Translations under genes and position numbers: made by a program | Shown: positions 60,478-64,000 of the stretch, piece by piece | How positions within the stretch are numbered: position 1 is the first letter of the stretch | Layout of the letters: every line of letters begins with the position of its first letter | The notes under the pieces: generated by a model | The model's input: the letters and a program-made list of their open reading frames with translations, nothing else | What the model was told of the DNA's origin: nothing | Database searches by the model: none | Assembly (NCBI RefSeq): GCF_003855495.1 | Contig: NZ_CP034086.1 | Location: forward strand, 1,711,501 to 1,775,500 | Reading direction: 5' to 3' | Length of the DNA: 64,000 bases | Origin: Methylocystis rosea | GTDB taxonomy: Bacteria > Pseudomonadota > Alphaproteobacteria > Rhizobiales > Beijerinckiaceae

Positions 60478-62467
60478 CTTTGCTTCGCGCCTGGTTGCGT
60501 TGGTCGCTGCGCTAAGCGTCGGCGCGACGCTGATGTCCTCGATACTTCTCTCCTGGTCCAACTACCGCGCCATGCTCGCCGAAGCCGAAGTTGAAGGCGA
60601 GAGCGTCGCGCGGCTTCTGGCGCGGAGCGCAAGCCTGGCGCGCGAACTTCCGCTGGAAGTCGAGCAAATGCTCTCGCAGCACATGATCGTCTCGGCCGAG
60701 CTTCTGGCGCAGTTTATCGACGCCGCGGAAAAGGCTGGCATGACGTCGGCCGAGATAAAAAACCGACTCAGCGCAATCACCAAGAAAACGGTTCTCGACG
60801 AGTTCTGGGTGACCGACGAAAAAGGCTACGCCTACATTCACGGCGACAACAACGCGGACTTCCAATTCAGCGCATCCGCCGAGGAGCAGCCGCAGGCGCA
60901 TGAATTTTGGAAGCTGCTGAGCGGCAAGACGGACAAGGTCGTCCAGGACGCCAGGAAGCGCGAGATCGACAGTGAGCGATTCAAATATGTCGGCGTGCGC
61001 GGCGTAGACAAGCCGCGGATCGTGCAGGTCGGCTACAATGCGCGCATTCTCGAGGACGTCGACGAGCAGATCGGCCTTCCGCGCGCCATCGACAATCTTC
61101 TGGGCAGCGGCGAAATCGACGCGATCTTCATCTTCAACAAGGATTCGAACCTGATCGCCAGCCCGAAGGCCGCACGGCTCAACAACGGCGGCGATCGGCT
61201 GACGGACGAGGAGCTGGCGCCCGTCCGCACCGTTATCGCAAGCGGAAAGCCAAAGTCGGTAAATGGCGTCGGCAAACTCAGCGTCATCTCGCCGATCAAT
61301 GCGGATAACGGCGGCGCCATCGGCGCGGCTCTGATCAGAATGCCGACGGCGCGACTGAACAGCGTGCTCGCCTCGCAGATCGAAACGGCGCTCGGGATCG
61401 CTTTGGCCGCAACCCTGCTTGGCGGCGGCATGGCGATCTGGATCGCGAGAAAACAGACGGCCCCTGTCGTGGCGATCACCAAGGCCGCGCGTAATGTCGA
61501 GCGCAGAGCGTTTACGGCCGGCGAATTGTCGGATGTCGAGGAGCGCACCGACGAAGTGGGACAATTGGCGCGCGTCTTCAAGAAAATGGCGCTCGACTTT
61601 CTCGATCGCGAACGGACGCTCGACGCGCTCGTGACGCAACGAACCCAGGCGCTCCAAGAGCGAAATACCGAACTCGAAAGACTGTCGGCGCGCCTCTCGA
61701 AATATCTTTCGCCCCAGCTCTACGGCACGCTTTTCAAGAACAAAACTATTGCGTCCATTTCAGCGAAAAGGAAGAAGCTGACGATCTTTTTTTCCGATGT
61801 GGTCGGCTTCAGCGAAATGGCCGAGCGGCTGGAATCCGAAGACATCACGCGCATGCTGAACGATTTCCTCAATGAAATGGCGAATCTCGCGCTGGCCTAT
61901 GGCGCCACCATCGACAAATATATCGGCGACGCGGTCATGATTTTCTTCGGCGACCCGGAAACGCGCGGCGTCAAGGAAGACGCCGTAGCATGCATTCTCA
62001 TGGCGCTCGACATGCAGGCGATGACCCGACAATTGGAGCGCCGATGGCGCGAACAAGGCTTGGACCAGAGGTTCCAGATCCGCATCGGCGTCAACACGGG
62101 TTATTGCACCGTCGGCGATTTCGGCAGCCAGGAGCGGATGGATTACACCATTGTCGGTCATCAGGTGAATGTGGCGGCGCGACTTGAGCAGTCGGCCGCG
62201 CCAGGCGCGATCCTCATCTCTCATGAGACGATGACGCTCGTGAGCGACGCGATCGAAGTCGAAGAACAATCTCCGCTGCATGTGAAGGGCGTCAGCGGCC
62301 CGATCCGCACCTATAAGGCGACCGGCAAAAAGGCCCCCTCCATGACGGAGGTCATTCACGAGGAGCGTGAGGGCCTATCCGTCGACGTCGATCTCCTGAA
62401 AGCCGATAAGGACGAGGCGATCCGTCTGCTGAAGGCGACGATCGAGCGCATCCGTTCAAGCGAATAA
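60458..62467 (+). CDS. Membrane class III adenylate/guanylate cyclase
   Basis: 669 residues: transmembrane helix (about 10-33), a periplasmic Cache-like sensor to about 305, second helix (ALGIALAATLLGGGMAIWIA), HAMP linker, then a C-terminal cyclase domain. Metal Asp motifs FFSDVVGFSEM and YIGDAVMIFFGDP and the RIGVNTGYCTVGDFGS stretch are intact, so it is probably active. Sequence favours cAMP. The ligand sensed is unknown. Confidence 0.92.
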   Translation: MRLIQLSFASRLVALVAALSVGATLMSSILLSWSNYRAMLAEAEVEGESVARLLARSASLARELPLEVEQMLSQHMIVSAELLAQFIDAAEKAGMTSAEIKNRLSAITKKTVLDEFWVTDEKGYAYIHGDNNADFQFSASAEEQPQAHEFWKLLSGKTDKVVQDARKREIDSERFKYVGVRGVDKPRIVQVGYNARILEDVDEQIGLPRAIDNLLGSGEIDAIFIFNKDSNLIASPKAARLNNGGDRLTDEELAPVRTVIASGKPKSVNGVGKLSVISPINADNGGAIGAALIRMPTARLNSVLASQIETALGIALAATLLGGGMAIWIARKQTAPVVAITKAARNVERRAFTAGELSDVEERTDEVGQLARVFKKMALDFLDRERTLDALVTQRTQALQERNTELERLSARLSKYLSPQLYGTLFKNKTIASISAKRKKLTIFFSDVVGFSEMAERLESEDITRMLNDFLNEMANLALAYGATIDKYIGDAVMIFFGDPETRGVKEDAVACILMALDMQAMTRQLERRWREQGLDQRFQIRIGVNTGYCTVGDFGSQERMDYTIVGHQVNVAARLEQSAAPGAILISHETMTLVSDAIEVEEQSPLHVKGVSGPIRTYKATGKKAPSMTEVIHEEREGLSVDVDLLKADKDEAIRLLKATIERIRSSE

Positions 62468-62482
62468 GCCACATCCGCGGGC

Positions 62483-64000
62483 TCAGGCGGCGGCGCCGGC
62501 CCGGTCGGTGTCGAATTGCAGTTTGGCAAGCCGCGCGTAAAGCCCGCCGGCGGCGGTCAGACTCGCGTGCGTGCCCTGCTCGACGATGCGGCCTTCGTCG
62601 ACAACAATGATTCGATCGGCTTCCAACACCGTCGCGAGACGATGGGCGATAACGAGGCTCGTTCGCCCCTGCATGACGTCATGCAGCGCCGCCTGCACCA
62701 AAGCCTCGTTCTCGGCATCGAGCGCCGAGGTGGCTTCGTCAAGGAGCAGCACCGGCGCGTCGGCGAGGATTGCGCGCGCGATGGCGAGACGCTGGCGCTG
62801 CCCGCCGGAGAGCGTGACGCCGCGCTCGCCGAGCAGCGTGTCGTAGCCCATCGGCAGCGCCATGATGAAGTCGTGCGCCTGGGCGCGCTTCGCCGCGGCG
62901 ACGATCTCCCCGCTCGACGCGTCGTCGCGGCCGTAGGCGATGTTTTCAGCGACGGAGAGTCCGAAGATCACCGGATCCTGCGGAGCGAGCGCGATCGCCC
63001 GGCGCAGCGCCACGGGATCGAGATCGCGCAGGTCGACGCCGTCCAGAGTAATGGAGCCGGAGTCGACGTCGTAGAAGCGAAGGAGCAGCGCAAAGGTTGT
63101 CGATTTGCCCGCGCCGGACGGCCCGACCAGCGCGACGCGCTCGCCGGGCGCGACGACGAGCGAGAAATCTTGCAGCGCGGGCTTCTCCGGCGCCGTCGCA
63201 TAGGCGAAGCGCACATGATCGAAGGCGATGCGTCCCTGCCAGCGCGCCGGCGGCGGAGTCGGCCGCGCCGGAGCCACGATGCGCGGTTGAATGGCAAGAA
63301 TTTCGGCGATCCGGCCGGCGGCGCCGGCGGCGGCGGAGAGTTCGCTCCAGGTCTGAGTGAGCTCGCCGAGCGAGCTTGCGCCAAGCACCGCATAGAGAAC
63401 AAACTGGGACAGAACGCCCGACGTCATATGCCCGGCGAGCACGTCCTGGGCTCCCAACCAGAGCACGCCGACAATGCTCGTGAAGACGACGAGAATGGCT
63501 CCGGCGGTCACGATAGCGCGAAGCAGCGTCGCGGCCTGCGCCGCGTCATAGGCGGCCACCACCGCGCGCGTGAATCGCGCCGTCGTCGACGCCTGCGCGC
63601 CGTTCGCTTGCATGGCGCGCACCGCCGAGAGATTTTCCCCGGCATAGGCGGAAGCCTGCGCCAGAGTGTCCTGAGCGGAGCGGGAGCGCTGACGCACCGC
63701 CCGGCCTGACGCGATGAGCGGCAGAACGATGATCGGGATGGCCGCGAGCGTCATACCGGCAAGCTTGGGGCTCGTCGCCACCATCATGACGATTGCGCCG
63801 AAGAACATGAAGAGATTGCGCAGCGCGACGGACGCCGATGAGCCAAAGGCGGACTTCAGCTGCGTCGTGTCGGCGGTCAGCCGGGAGAGAAGCTCGCCTG
63901 TCTTCGCCGTGTCGTAGAAGGCGGCGTCGAGAGCTGTGAGATGTTTGAAGAGATCGGCGCGCAGGTCGGCCACCACATGCTCGCCGAGCGTCATGACGAA
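62483..64000 (-). CDS. ABC exporter, transmembrane-ATPase fusion (MsbA-like), N-terminus beyond window
   Basis: About 505 residues visible; the start lies past the right edge. Transmembrane part with FKHLTALDAAFYDTAKTGELLSRLTADTT is typical of lipid/drug half-transporters. ATPase domain: Walker A GPSGAGKST, signature LSGGQRQRLAIARAI, Walker B VLLLDEATSALD and switch His in VIAHRLATV. Ends 16 bp from the convergent cyclase gene. Substrate not readable; MsbA-related exporters carry lipids. Confidence 0.9.
   Translation of the reverse strand, partial: FVMTLGEHVVADLRADLFKHLTALDAAFYDTAKTGELLSRLTADTTQLKSAFGSSASVALRNLFMFFGAIVMMVATSPKLAGMTLAAIPIIVLPLIASGRAVRQRSRSAQDTLAQASAYAGENLSAVRAMQANGAQASTTARFTRAVVAAYDAAQAATLLRAIVTAGAILVVFTSIVGVLWLGAQDVLAGHMTSGVLSQFVLYAVLGASSLGELTQTWSELSAAAGAAGRIAEILAIQPRIVAPARPTPPPARWQGRIAFDHVRFAYATAPEKPALQDFSLVVAPGERVALVGPSGAGKSTTFALLLRFYDVDSGSITLDGVDLRDLDPVALRRAIALAPQDPVIFGLSVAENIAYGRDDASSGEIVAAAKRAQAHDFIMALPMGYDTLLGERGVTLSGGQRQRLAIARAILADAPVLLLDEATSALDAENEALVQAALHDVMQGRTSLVIAHRLATVLEADRIIVVDEGRIVEQGTHASLTAAGGLYARLAKLQFDTDRAGAAA

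Overview
The window is GC-rich, gene-dense chromosomal DNA from an alphaproteobacterial (type II) methanotroph of the Methylocystis/Methylosinus kind. The main evidence is a complete pmoCAB operon for particulate methane monooxygenase (47262-50490, minus strand). Its PmoA carries the GDWDFW block, and its PmoB has Asn at a position where gammaproteobacterial enzymes have His. Housekeeping genes fit the same assignment: CpdR, DUF1465, DUF1036 beside pyruvate kinase, a GatCAB set, an L31 without zinc cysteines, and a ROSE-type thermosensor on hsp20.

Layout. 1-7242: gltB and gltD (cut by the left edge) on the minus strand with a GGDEF diguanylate cyclase between them. 7682-10980: an Ala/Pro-rich exported protein, hsp20 with an RNA-thermometer leader, and a LuxR-type regulator. 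11046-14572: a copper-type TonB receptor cassette (DUF2946-like exported peptide, receptor, TlpA-like thioredoxin). 14651-26715: mixed housekeeping (hydrolase, hisN, hutG, cpdR, homocysteine methyltransferase, rpmE, suhB, cspA, pyk, hemB, an H1-like basic protein). A probable minus-strand small RNA lies at about 20051-20158. 27377-37873: gatB, gatCA plus chorismate mutase, ruvX, dprA/plsY, xth and a CBS protein. 38243-42806: a second pmoD-like gene behind an AT-rich region with a CsoR-like palindrome, then sodB, membrane and SRPBCC proteins, and an aspartate aminotransferase.

The methane/copper region spans 42954-50490 on the minus strand, in transcription order pmoC, pmoA, pmoB, terminator, pmoD, copC, a CopD-cytochrome c-redoxin fusion, and a PCuAC (PmoF-like) protein. 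After signal cleavage PmoB, CopC and PmoF would each begin with histidine, and the pmoF product also ends in a His-rich tail. I infer that the downstream group handles periplasmic copper for the three-subunit membrane enzyme.

Upstream of pmoC (51085-58092) lie two divergent gene sets with mirrored content. On the minus strand a dihaem cytochrome c peroxidase is followed by a phospholipase C/acid phosphatase-type phosphoesterase. On the plus strand a MauG-like dihaem protein is followed by a metallophosphoesterase, a small cytochrome c and a LuxR regulator. Two copies of a roughly 100-bp palindromic repeat flank the cytochrome c/LuxR part. The window ends with guaB, a short ORF with a strong ribosome site overlapping a membrane class III nucleotide cyclase, and an ABC exporter cut by the right edge. 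I saw no tRNA, rRNA, CRISPR array or insertion sequence.
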